Shown here: positions 49,970 through 61,241 of the stretch, piece after piece
Numbering within the stretch: the first letter of the stretch is position 1
How the letters are laid out: every line of letters starts with the position of its first letter
Assembly: GCA_018136815.1 (NCBI GenBank)
Contig: CM030934.1
Span: 4,909,587 to 4,973,586, forward strand
Reading direction: 5' to 3'
From: Isochrysis galbana
Lineage: Eukaryota; Haptophyta; Isochrysidales; Isochrysidaceae
DNA: 64,000 bases
The notes under the pieces: generated by a model
What the model saw: only the letters and a program-made list of their open reading frames with translations
Database searches by the model: none
What the model was told of the DNA's origin: nothing
Program-made: the position numbers and the translations under genes

Positions 49970-51101
49970 GGATAACTTCATGAGGAACATCTGCAGTGAC
50001 AAGCCCAAGGTGCGCGTGAAGAGCCTGAACGATCGCGAGTTCTCATGGGGCGAGCCCTTTTTGGCTCGCGCCATTGAGCAAGTCCGCCAAGTGGTAAGTT
50101 TTGTAACGTCGCACCAGAAAGCGCTTGCACGATACCGCGAGCTTTGTGCGCAAGTTGCCTGTGAGGCGAGGCCGGAGGGTGGCATGGAACTACTCAAGGC
50201 GGCTGAAACCAGGTTTGCCTCGACGCTTTTGATGATCACGCGATACAAAAACGTGCACTTTGTTCTAGAGCAACTGGTCATCGATCCCGTATTCTCGACG
50301 TGGGTTCAGAAGCTGCCAAGCGAGCAACGCGGCAAGGCGGCCGACTGCAAGCGAATCATTCGTTCAGAGGAGCTGTTGGGAACCATTACAACTGGGATTG
50401 CGATCATGGAGCCCGTCTATCGTCTTCTTCGGCTGACGGACGGCAAGCTCGGTGCCAATCTGGGAAAAGTTTATGCTTACCTCCTTCAGATAGATCAACA
50501 CTTCAAGCAAGGTGTACTTCCCGGCGTTTCCGCTTCTGTCCGGCACAAAATACACGAGCTCTTCATGGCTCGGTGGGAATACCTTCACGCCCCTGTGATG
50601 ACAGCCGCCTATTGTTTGGAGCCTGAGTTTTGCCGCCGCAGGCATAGTAGCCGTGAGCTGCAAGACCTGAAGCAGTGCCTGCGTCAGATGGCAACGGACG
50701 AGCATCCGTTGCCTGATTTGCTGGCCGAGCTGGGCGACTTTCAAGAGGCTGTACTGAGTGGCATGCATGATTTCACCGACGAAGTGGCTTTCTCTCAGCG
50801 AGCACGTTCGATGGCATCGTACAAATGGGCAAATGTTTACCTCACAATGTTCCCTCACTTGCAGTGGGCCGCATGTCGTCTTCTCGCATTGTCCTGTTCT
50901 GCGTCTGGTTGTGAGCGTTCTTGGTCTGTGCAAGATTGGATCCATTCCAAGAAAAGGAATAGGTTGGGGCAGACTGTAGTGGAAAGGTTGGTGAGGTGTC
51001 ACACCAATCTTCTCCTCGATGATTTGTTGTTGGATTGGGAGTCTCGTGTTTTGCCTTGGGAGTTGGAGATGGTTGTGGATGAACCCGAGTCTGAAGACTG
51101 A
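49970..51101 (+). pseudogene. hAT-family transposase, 5'-truncated
   Basis: A 394-codon frame (ATG at 49917; the first 18 codons or so overlap the retroelement). From about residue 19 it matches a hAT transposase: VVSFVTSHQKALARYRELC, KAAETRFASTLLMITRYKNV, and MEPVYRLLRLTDGK. The C-terminal dimerisation domain follows: YKWANVYLTMFPHLQWAACR, then LSCSASGCERSWSV and RNRLGQTVVERLVR. The BED zinc finger and first catalytic Asp region are absent, so it cannot be complete. The end at 51101 is natural. The junction with the gag-side retroelement sequence near 49970 is abrupt. Confidence 0.85.
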
Positions 51102-51139
51102 AGAGTAACACTTACTACTTACTAGTATAACTTTATAAT

Positions 51140-51285
51140 GTTAGTATCACTCGTTTTTTTTTGACCTGTTACGGACCTATTGCGACCTGTTAACAGGTCC
51201 TCTTAACAGCAACAGGCCCCCGAAACCTGTTGACCTTGTACCTGTTGTCCCATCTGGGCAGCCTTCAGATGGGCAGGAATACAAC
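51140..51285. other. Putative 3' subterminal region of the hAT element
   Basis: CCTGTT or its complement AACAGG occurs six or more times within 100 bases (ACCTGTTACGG, GACCTGTTAACAGGTCC, AACAGGCCCC, ACCTGTTGACC, TACCTGTTGTCC). CCCATCTG ... CAGATGGG then forms a hairpin at 51250-51273. Clusters of short subterminal motifs are typical of hAT ends, where the transposase binds. Exact terminal repeats were not found. Confidence 0.5.
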
Positions 51286-51286
51286 A

Positions 51287-51365
51287 GAGGAGTGGGTATC
51301 CAAGCGTGGAGTTGAAAGTTAGAGTATACCGGATATGAGTGTGTTTAGGCGTGTCCTTACGCAAG
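51287..51365. repeat. Dispersed repeat R2, partial copy 3
   Basis: GAGGAGTGGGTATCCAAGCG to TTACGCAAGG matches 37221-37303 with a few small differences. It begins just after the hAT subterminal region, which suggests that this piece belongs to a DNA-transposon flank or end. Confidence 0.7.
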
Positions 51366-52704
51366 GGCGCCCGCAGTTCGTCCTCGGAACTGTGAACTGT
51401 GTCCTCTTGTCCTCTTCAATGGCGTTGTTGTCATTGTCGTATTCCGACTCCTCCGACTGCGCCGGGGCATTGTCCTCCTCCTCCGCCTCTGACCTCTGAG
51501 GCCGTGTTCTGTACTCTGTATTCTGCTGCACCACATTGCGCAGGCGCAGGCGGGGCTCGGACTCCGACTCGGACGGCGGCACCCTCTCCCTCTCCGAGGT
51601 CCGAGGAGGTAGGGGTAGGCCTCAGGCCTCGGCCGCTTAGAGCGGGAGCTAGCAGAGCTAGAGCTAGAGGGCGTCATGCTCATGCGCATGCGGGGGGGAG
51701 GGGGAGGCGGGGGGGGGGGGGCGTTTCGGGGCCCAAATTTCGCGCCGTTCTTCAGCGCTTCGCACATGCACATGCACCCAAATCTCGGTCAAATTTTTCT
51801 ACTTCTACATCGGCGGTCCGCCCCAATTTTGCAAAACATTTCGCGAAACTCTGGCCTGGGCCAACCCACGACCCACAACGCTCAACCCCCCTTATCATGA
51901 ACCTTCAAGGATTTTCTCTCACGGTGTGGCCGCACGACGAAGGACGCTTCATCGAGGATGAATGCGAGGCCCCGCACTCCGAGCTGCGCGAGGAGAAAAT
52001 CCCGACGGGGCACGGGAGGTCGAGGAAAAACAAAACCCCGCCCTCGGGAGCGCGGCGCAGCCACGGCGGCGCACCCGCCTGCCCCCCGGTCCGATCTCGC
52101 CTCGAATCTTGAAGAAGGTTCGCCGCGACGCCCTCCCGCCTGCCCGCCCCGCCGCTGCTTTCTCTTGACTTCGACCAGGAGGTCGGCATGAGATCACGGG
52201 CGGTACTAGAATGTAGGCGGGACCTCCCCGTTCGGCCGACGGAAAGGGAAGCGGGTTGGGATCGGCGGATGGGGGGAGTTTGATCCAGATGCCCGGGTGA
52301 GAGAGGGAAGGGGGGCGCCGTGTCTGGGCGGCGGCCCTCCGGCGCAGCCGAGTCGGAAGCGCGAGCCCAGGCCCGAGCGGTGGGGAGGGACTTGGGGGGA
52401 TGGGGAAGGTTGGGAAGTCTTCTGGAGGGATCGCGCGGGGGGGGCGGGGGGGAAGGCACTGCGAAAGGGCGGGGGGGGGGGATGCTGGGGGGGAGGGGGG
52501 GAACCGTGGGCATCCCGGGGGGGGAAGCAGGAAGTGGCGGGGGGAAGCAGAGGGGGGGAGGGGGGGAAGGGGGCGCTGGGCCCCTTCTCACTGCCCCTCG
52601 CTGCGCGCTTCTCTCCTTCCCTCTCTCCAGCCCCCACCCCCCACCCCCGGCCTTCTCTCTTCCCTCCCCTCCTTCTCCTCCCTGCCCGTATCCCCTGCGT
52701 GGGA
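51366..52704. other. GC-rich region upstream of the ankyrin gene, no supported gene
   Basis: Frames here on both strands are Pro/Gly/Arg-rich shadows of G and C runs (for example 51707-51721 and 52430-52570). A stretch at 51905-51968 resembles, in reverse, the beginning of the solo LTR at 38180 (TCGCATTCATCCT; GTGCGGCCACAC). Polypurine tracts just before 52610 may belong to the promoter or leader of the ankyrin gene. Confidence 0.5.
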
Positions 52705-54138
52705 ATGCAGGAGCATCAGGAGGAGAAGGAGCCAGAGCAAGTCAAGGCGCTGCTCAGCGCCACGCGCAATGGTGACGTGGGCTCGGTCCACCGGCTGCTC
52801 ATGGCGGGGGTCTCCACCTCGGTCTGCTCGATGGGTGAGGGGCTCACTCCACTCTATGTGGCGGCGCAAGAGAACCGGGAGGAAGTAGTGAGTACCCTCC
52901 TCACGGCACGCGCCGATGTCAATTTCGCTGCCGACAACCTCGCCCGCCCACTCCACGCTGCCGCCTACAGCGGGTGCGCCAACGTGGCGCGCATGCTGAT
53001 TGCTGCACGAGCCGACGTCAACGCTTACATGGATCAGGGGGTGACGCCACTGCATGCGGCTGCGCGGTGTGGTCATGCGGGTGTGGTGCAGATATTGCTG
53101 GACTCGCGCGCTGGCATCGACCTGCGCAAGAGCAACGGCTCCACTGCGTTGCATGTTGCCTCACGTCGAGGCCACCTGGAGGTCGCATCCGTCCTGCTTG
53201 CGGCACGTGCCAATGTGGACGCGCAGCAGGGGGTTGGCGCCACACCCTTGTACGTTGCGGCGCAGGAAGGCCAGCTAGAGGTGGCAACTCAGCTAGTTGC
53301 CGCGGGCGCGTCAGTCGACGTTGCGCAGGAGACGGGCGCCACGCCCCTGTTCATTGCGGCAAAGGAGGGGCACATTGGGCTTGTGGTGCTGCTCCTCACC
53401 GCACGTGCTGATCCGAATGCTCGGAAGGAGAATGGCATGACAGCGCTACATGCTGCAGCGCGGAGAGGCGATATGCCACTGGCAATTGCACTGCTTGAGG
53501 CTAAAGGTGCCGTCGAGGCACAGCAGTGCTCGGGGGTGCGCCCGCTTCACGTGGCGGCGCGCTGCGGCCATCTAGCGACGGTGCAAACGCTATGCTCGTA
53601 TGGCGGACGCCGTGATGTTTCATCACATCCGGCTGCACAACGGATCACAACTCCCGAGGGAATAGCTCGAAGACACGGTCACCACGCAGTTGCCGACTGG
53701 CTCCAGGCGACGGTGGACTGGGTCACTCCGCTCCATCACGTCAAATTGGTCTCCCACCAACGAGCTCTCCGTTTGTTACAGGAGGGAGCAGACCCTTTCG
53801 CCGTCTCACCAGCAGAGCTGGAGCGAGTGAGAATCTTGGGCGACAAGTCTTCGCATTGCAGCGCGCCCATCACACCTTACTTGTTGGCGACGCAGGCAGC
53901 GTTGGAGGGCGAGGCACCGCCAGACTGTGCTGTTTCCATTGTGCTGGCCGCTGCCCAGCCATGGAGTCCAGCCAACCATCATTGCTTCCCCCCAAGGGCG
54001 CGTGCAAGGGCAGTGACACTACTCATGATTGGTTGGCTGCTGTCACGTTCCCAACGATTTGACAATGATGCGACGGCATTCCTCGACGTCTGGATTGCGC
54101 ATGTGATGCCTCACGCCATCTCACGCTCGGACGACTGA
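52705..54138 (+). CDS. Ankyrin-repeat protein (477 aa)
   Basis: I start at the ATG of MQEHQEEKEPEQVKALLSAT; the frame is open upstream, but that part is a Gly/Arg/Pro-rich shadow. Residues 10-340 hold about nine or ten ankyrin repeats with the consensus G-x-TPLHxAAxxGHxxVVxxLLxARAxV (LTPLYVAAQENREEVV, VTPLHAAARCGHAGVV, STALHVASRRGHLEVA, VRPLHVAARCGHLATV). The C-terminal 110 residues form a separate module: LQATVDWVTPLHHVKLVS, QPWSPANHHCFPPRARARAV, LLMIGWLLSRSQ. I recall similar tails following ankyrin repeats in algal proteins, but I cannot name the module. It is likely a soluble interaction protein. The partner is unknown. Confidence 0.88.
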   Translation: MQEHQEEKEPEQVKALLSATRNGDVGSVHRLLMAGVSTSVCSMGEGLTPLYVAAQENREEVVSTLLTARADVNFAADNLARPLHAAAYSGCANVARMLIAARADVNAYMDQGVTPLHAAARCGHAGVVQILLDSRAGIDLRKSNGSTALHVASRRGHLEVASVLLAARANVDAQQGVGATPLYVAAQEGQLEVATQLVAAGASVDVAQETGATPLFIAAKEGHIGLVVLLLTARADPNARKENGMTALHAAARRGDMPLAIALLEAKGAVEAQQCSGVRPLHVAARCGHLATVQTLCSYGGRRDVSSHPAAQRITTPEGIARRHGHHAVADWLQATVDWVTPLHHVKLVSHQRALRLLQEGADPFAVSPAELERVRILGDKSSHCSAPITPYLLATQAALEGEAPPDCAVSIVLAAAQPWSPANHHCFPPRARARAVTLLMIGWLLSRSQRFDNDATAFLDVWIAHVMPHAISRSDD

Positions 54139-54839
54139 GCTTGTCGAAAGAGCTGATGGAGAGGCAGGCATGTTATCGCATGAAACGTCGAAAGACAATG
54201 CGCCGACAATACTGTGCCTCGATACTGCCTCATGCGAATGCGACGACTACTGCAGAGCCCTATACATGACGAGTGTTCGCATTGTTTGCCTCATAGGCCA
54301 CAGCTTTGACAAGCATCTTATTTCTGATCCTCATGCGAGATTGTCCAATGCCCTTGTTGGCCTCAGCCATCTCTAGGTCCCTGAAGGCACTCAGTCAGTC
54401 TGGGACGCCAATGGCCGTCCAGACAGCCTTACAAAGGCCATCGGTCAGAGTCCCCGTGGTGCTGATTGCCATCAAGTTTGGTCTGTGCCTTCATCAAGGA
54501 TGTCTCGCTTTCGGACGCACTACGCATCTCGGGCTCCAAACCGCCACCCTCCTGGGATTTTGTTTTCTTCCCTCTAGTAATGAACTCTCTCTAGAGTGTG
54601 TCAAGAGAAACCAGTGCCCTGATGCTTCAGGTCGTTCTGTGTAACTCCTAGATGTACCTCGTTTGGTCAAGCTATGTGGAATCCTTCACCATCCCTTGGA
54701 TCTTGGATTGCACATGCTATGTGATGACCCTTGAACTTCAACCGCGGTCGTCGCCACAACAACACTAGTTTTCCATCTGGGTCTTGCGCGCTGCGCGATA
54801 TTCTCAAATGGTTCTTTGGTTTCATGTGCCTTGGAAGTC
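54139..54839. other. 3' flank of the ankyrin gene, no supported gene
   Basis: One plus-strand frame at about 54377-54579 (VWDANGRPDSLTKAIGQSPR) has protein-like composition but lacks a start and any family match. It may be a remnant exon or mobile-element piece. Nothing else is seen. Confidence 0.35.
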
Positions 54840-55269
54840 AACTAAGTTTATACTTGGTTCGCCCATGGGGGGGCACGAGCCCCCCCCTCTCTCCACTCCT
54901 CCCCTGCCATGGGGGAGGAACCACTCATGCTTCTGGCATAGGAGCAGACAGCCCTACTGACCCACTCTCTCACGGGCAGGCTTGCGCTGCCTCGCGCGTC
55001 CTGGCCAGTCGTGGCCAGCCCTTCGCTCCAACCCCCCCTCCCCCCTGGTCGACAGGCAGACAGGTGCAACGTGGGGTCCCAGAGGCTCGGGAGCGCCAGT
55101 GAGGGAGAAGTAGGGGAGGCCAGGGCCCATCCCTAGCCTCCTCTGCCCCCTGAGCTAGCCTCCAGGAGCCTCCAGGGGCCGCCAGAGGGCAGCTGGAGGC
55201 CTGCCGCAGGCGCGCCATCGCGCGTGCCGCAGGAGAGGAGAGAGAGAGAGCGCGGAGAAGGGGGTGGGT
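54840..55269 (+). repeat. Family-N copy, 5' part
   Basis: It starts AACTAAGTTTATACTTGGTT with the family hairpin, followed by CGCCCATGGGGGGGCACGAG, the CCTCTGCCCCCTGAGCT block and the GCGCCATCGCGCGTGCCGCA block, and stops before the nested inverted repeat. The 3' end is missing; the next bases are unrelated. For a LINE-type element, loss of the 3' end must be secondary. Confidence 0.8.
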
Positions 55270-56778
<1,509 letters not shown>

Positions 56779-56989
56779 TAAACAGGAGCTGTACACAAGT
56801 GTCCACGAATCTGCGACCAATTACGTAAACAAATGAAGACAGAGACGACGGTCTCGCGTACGTGAACAGAGTTCAAGAACAGTTTATTGTGTGGACTCCG
56901 AACACACAAGAAGAGAGGCGAGAGGGGTTTTACTTCTCCATCATCTCGATGAAACCAGGCGGCTTCATCCCCGTCCGGCCCGACGAGCG

Positions 56990-58205
56990 ATGGCAAAGAA
57001 GGCGCCGCCGCCGCCGCTCGGCCCACTGAGCGCGCCCGCGGCGGACGAGACGCATGTGGTCGTACGCAAGGTGGTGGTGATCTACAATCCCAAGGCGGGC
57101 AAGGGCAAGGCGAAGCACGTGCTCGAGCGCGTGGTGCTGCCTGCACTGCAGGCGGCGGCAGTCGGGGCGGTCGTCGTGCAGACAGCTCGGCAGGCACACA
57201 CAGTCGAGCTCGCGCGAACGGTGGATCTCGGGGGTGTCGATGCACTCTGCGCGATTGGCGGAGATGGTACAATCAGCGAACTCGTGACCGGCTTTCTCCA
57301 GAGACCCGACGCTGAGCAGGCGGCAGTAGGGCTTGGCTTTATCCCTGCAGGAACTGGAAATGCCCTCATGAGGGAGTGGGCGGCCACAAGGCCGCCCAAG
57401 CACTTGCCGGCGGCCGCTGACGCTAAGAAGATTGTCGACGCGATTATCTCTGGCAGATGCCGGCAGATAGACGTCGTGCGCGGTGAATGCCAAGCCGCCG
57501 ACGGGTCTCCCTTCACACGCATGTCCGTGAATGCCATCCATTGGGGCTTGGGCACCGATGCGAATGTGCAAGCCGAGAAGTTGCGCATGCTCGGACCAAT
57601 TCGTTACGATTTGGGCATCTTATACGAGCTTATGAAGATGCGCAAACGCCCATGCACTATTACTGCAAAAGGAGCTGTCAACAAGACCCCTGACGTCAGC
57701 GGTGATGGAGTGACAGTCGATCCTGATGGAACCATCAGCTTCTCATACAACGGAGTGCTCGTCTCGGCGATGAATTCGAGTGCGCAGGCCTTAGGAGATC
57801 CGCAGCGATGGTGACGCGTGCGTTCATTCAAAGTCTCCCAGTCTCCTCCCACCCCTCACCTTTTCCTACCCCTGTAATTCCTTGCACGCAGAGTACACGG
57901 GTGATGGTCTTCGTCTAGCGCCATTTGCTCAATTGGATGATGGGAAAATGGACCTCATTTTCAGCTCAAGGCGCCTATGCAGGAGCAACGCGATCAAGGT
58001 ATTCCAGGGGGTCAAGAATGGTGGAACGCACGTGCATAACCCGGATGTCGCCTACTATCAAGCGGACTCTCTCACACTGGAGGCACCTAAGCCAATGCTG
58101 CTCAATTTTGATGGCGAGAACGTGGGTTACACGCCGCTTCGAGCGACATTGATGCCGAAGGCCGTGCGCGTCTTCGTCCCCGATCAAATGGCGAAGCCTA
58201 TATAG
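56990..58205 (+). CDS. Diacylglycerol/sphingosine-kinase-family lipid kinase (two exons)
   Basis: Exon 1 is 56990-57779, intron 57780-57891 (112 bases, GTGCGC...ACGCAG), exon 2 57892-58205; product 367 residues. Motifs: VVIYNPKAGKGKAKHV near the start, AIGGDGTISELVTGFL (the GGDGT nucleotide loop) and FIPAGTGNALMREW. After the splice comes MNSKYTGDGLRLAPFAQLDDGKMDL, here seen as MNSK then YTGDGLRLAPFAQLDDGKMD, the conserved lipid-binding core. The family phosphorylates diacylglycerol, sphingoid bases or ceramide; the substrate is not decided by sequence. The chosen splice restores the conserved order exactly and uses canonical borders. The start MAKKAPPPP lacks a signal peptide, so a cytosolic or membrane-surface enzyme is likely. 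The frame is open 33 codons upstream (56891). Confidence 0.88.
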
Positions 58206-59022
58206 TGTCTCCGAGCACATTCTCATTATTTGCTCTTGTGAAATATCTGTTCATAATGGATCGCGCGAGTTACGAGAAGAAATATATTTTCAAGCTTCTC
58301 GCCGTTCGCTCGATCCTATGGCGAAAAGCTAGCCCGGTATTTTCCACCTCTCTATGCCAGTGCCAGGAGGGCACCGCGCACTACAATACACCGCACACGA
58401 TCGGTTTACTGTGTCGGATGGTATCGAACCAAACAAGACACAAGCGACACCCGCAGGTATACCCCCTCCGAAGCGGAGTATGGGATAGAACAACGCTTGC
58501 ACAAATGCAAACAAAAAAATGCGAAGGAAAAAGCAAGATCCTTAGCGTCTTTGGTAATTATTTAGTCACGTTTTGTTGTGGGGGCCCGGGGGGGGGGGGG
58601 GGGGGGTTCTGGGCTCCAATGGCATTGGCCAATGCCAATGGGCCCCGGATATGTGCTTGTTGCTAGTTGACTGGTTTTGGGTGTGTTGGGAACTTTCTTT
58701 TGAAAAAATTTCCAAGATCCTCAACCCTGAGATGGAGATGGTCATTTTTACCCTAATGAAAACCCTGTTTGACCACCCTAAAGGGCCAAAGCGGGGCCGA
58801 CCTCTACCCCGGAGTGGCCAAGGCAGAGGCAGAGGGATGTGGCGATAGACTTAGACTTAGACTATAGCTATAGACGAGAAGACTAGAAGAAGAAGAGAGG
58901 ACCAAAGTTGGCGTGCTCCAGAGGGGGACCAACTTCAGGGGAACAGAGTACTAGAAATTCGATGGTATAGTCTGAAAGGAATATGAGCACGCGTAATATT
59001 AGCTCTCAAGATTCCAGCTCTC
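58206..59022. other. Intergenic, no supported gene
   Basis: Flank between the convergent lipid kinase and Ycf20-family genes, so it should hold both 3' ends. A G run at 58589-58606 and TTGGCCAATGCCAATGGGCC near 58625 stand out. No coding frame has a recognisable domain. Confidence 0.5.
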
Positions 59023-59616
59023 TCATCCTCCCATTTTTATGGCATCAAGAGTAAGGCCATAGTACAAGCCCACCTTGAAGGAGTTTGTCAGCTTGAGCAG
59101 CGGTGCTCGGTCGTCTGGTGGCGTGGTGTAGTATTCGCGCGTGACATTCTCAGATAGAAATAGGCATACAAACCCAGCAAAAGTCTCCCAATACCCCGAT
59201 TGCCCGAAGACGCAGTCAATGAAATGAGCAAAGTAGAAACCGAGCAGCATGAAGAGCGTGCCCAGCAAGAAGAGCTTCCCTGGCGTCGTGGCATATTCGT
59301 TGACCGCAATGACCAGGCCCCTACGCGCATCTAGCAGACTCGGACCCCCTAATCTTCTGGATCTCCGTGAGCTTACCCGTTGCGTTGACGATGTCCTCCG
59401 CCTCCGGGATGCTGGCCGGCCACGAGAAGCAGCGGTAAGCAGCTGCTGCTCAAACTCATCGAGGAAGTCGTCGTCCGCGCTGCCGAAGGCAAAGTCGTCT
59501 TGGACTTGGGCGCACAGCCTTCCCGCTCGCCACTTCAGCTTCGGCGCCGGCATGGGCCACCGCGCCTGGCACCAGCCCGTGGCGAGCGGGCCGCTGGCCA
59601 GCAGCAGCGCCATCAT
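59023..59616 (-). CDS. Ycf20-family (DUF565) protein, probably plastid-targeted
   Basis: The 197-residue product (start MMALLLASGPLATGW; an in-frame Met lies 12 codons upstream) has a hydrophobic leader followed by an Arg-rich, low-acid stretch, which fits a signal plus transit peptide for a complex plastid. The mature part matches the Ycf20 family: LLGTLFMLLGFYFAHFIDCV, FGQSGYWETFAGFVCLF (conserved FGQ-G-W), NVTREYYTT, and the C-terminal FKVGLYYGLTLDAIKMG. Two membrane spans are expected. In cyanobacteria and plastids the family is tied to thylakoid function, in plants to photoprotection; the reaction is unknown. An Arg-rich insert (RRRRTSSTQRVSSRRSRR) precedes the core. Intronless. Confidence 0.82.
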   Translation of the reverse strand: MMALLLASGPLATGWCQARWPMPAPKLKWRAGRLCAQVQDDFAFGSADDDFLDEFEQQLLTAASRGRPASRRRRTSSTQRVSSRRSRRLGGPSLLDARRGLVIAVNEYATTPGKLFLLGTLFMLLGFYFAHFIDCVFGQSGYWETFAGFVCLFLSENVTREYYTTPPDDRAPLLKLTNSFKVGLYYGLTLDAIKMGG

Positions 59617-60559
59617 CGAGATTTTCTTTTGTACTCCTACTACTAGATTCACACGTCGGCTCGTAACTATTTGGTGGTAGATATTCTTAGGGAATATTAC
59701 CTTAGGCCAAACACACAGGTAGACAAGGGAGGGATGGAAGTGGGAGCGAAGTCCAAACGTTACTACCTGGACTGTGAACGGCGATGACTCTGAAACCGAC
59801 GCGTCACAAATAAAAAGTTATTCTCGTTACCTGGTACCTGGGCTGGGCTGTGAACGGCATTTAGATTTAGTATAAGAATTTATAGTACTAAGATTTAGGG
59901 TTACGGTTACGGCGGTCAAGCAGTGATTTATAACTACTAACATGTGAGGGGGGCTGTATTTTTCGACCGTTCTCCGAAGCCCAAGAAAAAAGTCCTGGGG
60001 GGCTAACCTGCCGCCAAGCGCCAAGAAATAAATCAGGGCGTATGGGTTCACGTTGACACGCCCTCGAGGGCCCATTACAGTAGTTTGGGCAAGGTGTTAA
60101 CCCATCTGGCCTCTTACAAGTGTTGACGCAGGGCACAACAAGTGTTGACACGGTGTTGACGCACTTCTACTCGTCACTGTTGCGGTTGCTGGTTGCTGAT
60201 TCTGCTTGCTTTAGCGGGCAGCGCGGCAGCGCGCGCGAGGGAATGCGCGGTCAAATGACAAAATGCCTATCGGGGCACGCGCGGCCCGCGCAGGTGGAAC
60301 GCGCAGGCGACGCGCAGCGCGCAACGTGCAACGTGAGCGTCGGCCGGTCGGTCGCGCGCAGCGAGTGCGGCGAGCAGCCGGTCCACGGCCGCGAAGGCGG
60401 TGGCGGGCACCGCCGGCGCACCTCCGACCGCCGCCGCTGCCTCCCCACGCAGTAGGCGGCCCACGCGTGCACAAGGAGTAGCACGGTCCCATCGCGCCGC
60501 CCGTGTAGCGGCAGCAGCGCAGCGCGCGCAGCAGCAGGTGCAGCGGTGCAGCCGCGCAA
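59617..60559. other. Intergenic, no supported gene
   Basis: The promoter side of the Ycf20-family gene. AT-rich to 60100, including TTTAGGGTTACGGTTACGG near 59893. It then becomes very GC-rich (60230-60560), where overlapping Arg/Ala-rich frames on both strands are shadows. Confidence 0.5.
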
Positions 60560-60804
60560 GCTCCAAGTTGGCCATGGTGCCCGTGCCGAAGAGCAACTCG
60601 CCCCCCAACCCTCCTCCGACCAACTTCGCCCCAGCCAAGCTCCAAACCCGTCGCGAGCTTCGCTTGCCCGCTCAACTGGCTGATCCGCCAGTGCCACACT
60701 CCTCTCCACCCTTGCCTCGCGAAATTCGTGACTACGCTGAGACGATGCATAGTCGCCTCAAAGCCGCATGGTCTGCCGCGCTCGATGCCACGCTCGCTGC
60801 AGCG

Positions 60805-61127
60805 AGAGCTCCGCTCACCGAAAAATAGGTAAGAGGTAAGTCCCGCACCTGTTTACAGGATAAGTCGGGGCTGAGGCCGCCGCCCACTCGGAGACACAGG
60901 AGGAAGGGGGGGGATGATCACCGGGGGGAGGCGCGGGCCACCGGACCATATCTAAGCCCTTCACCCCTATCCCCCTAGTAGTGTACGGGGGGAGTCGCCT
61001 TATCCTTATGGCGGGGGGAGAGGGGAGAAGGGCCGGGGGAGTGGGGGTGTAGACAGTTTTCCTACGTGAGTAGAAAGTAGAAAGTAGAGGGTCCACGGCC
61101 GCGTGTGCGGTGAGACTATTAAAAGGT
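60805..61127 (+). repeat. Family-N copy, 3' part
   Basis: Starts at CGAAAAATAGGTAAG and carries the nested inverted repeat (60839-60873). It continues through the CTAGTAGTGTACGGGGGGAG and GGGGGAGTGGGGGTGTAGAC blocks and ends with the family 3' end CCGCGTGTGCGGTGAGACTA then TTAAAAGG. This copy best shows the shared LINE/family-N 3' end. The 5' half is missing and replaced by unrelated sequence. Confidence 0.82.
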
Positions 61128-61241
61128 TTAATTTAATCGCTTGAGCTCGATTCAGTCCTGACGTATGCTTGTATCTTTCATTGGGAATGACGTCGGATGG
61201 GAAATAGGAATAGGGATTCGCCTTTGGCGATGGGGGAGTGT

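Larger units (their letters stand above)
41536..49975 (-). mobile_element. Ty3/gypsy-type retrotransposon fossil carrying a methyltransferase-like domain
   Basis: Parts in order on the minus strand are a gag-type frame (48232-49743) ending in a Cys-rich segment and a pol frame of 2,041 codons (41536-47661). Within the pol frame come a Ser/Pro/Glu-rich N-terminal region, a domain resembling a cytosine-5 DNA methyltransferase, retropepsin (LADTGAG), reverse transcriptase (VDYRDVN, YLDDVG) and RNase H (LVVDHSALRWL). The reverse transcriptase followed by RNase H is of Ty3 type. I recognise neither an integrase nor LTRs, so it looks incomplete. The long open frames suggest it is fairly young. Its left neighbour on the gag side is the hAT remnant. 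Confidence 0.85.

Noticed and set aside
51399-52591. Pro-rich frames on both strands before the ankyrin gene
   Set aside because: They follow G and C runs and continue into the ankyrin frame only by chance; the protein-like part starts at 52705.
59888-59912. Telomere-like TTTAGGGTTACGGTTACGG
   Set aside because: A single short stretch, not a tandem array.
60400-60828. 142-codon plus frame ending LRLPAQLADPPVPH ... DYAETMHSRLKAAWSAAL
   Set aside because: The end vaguely resembles the C-terminal part of a Ty3-type integrase, but the match is too weak to call, and the first half is an Ala/Arg shadow. At most a small retroelement fossil.
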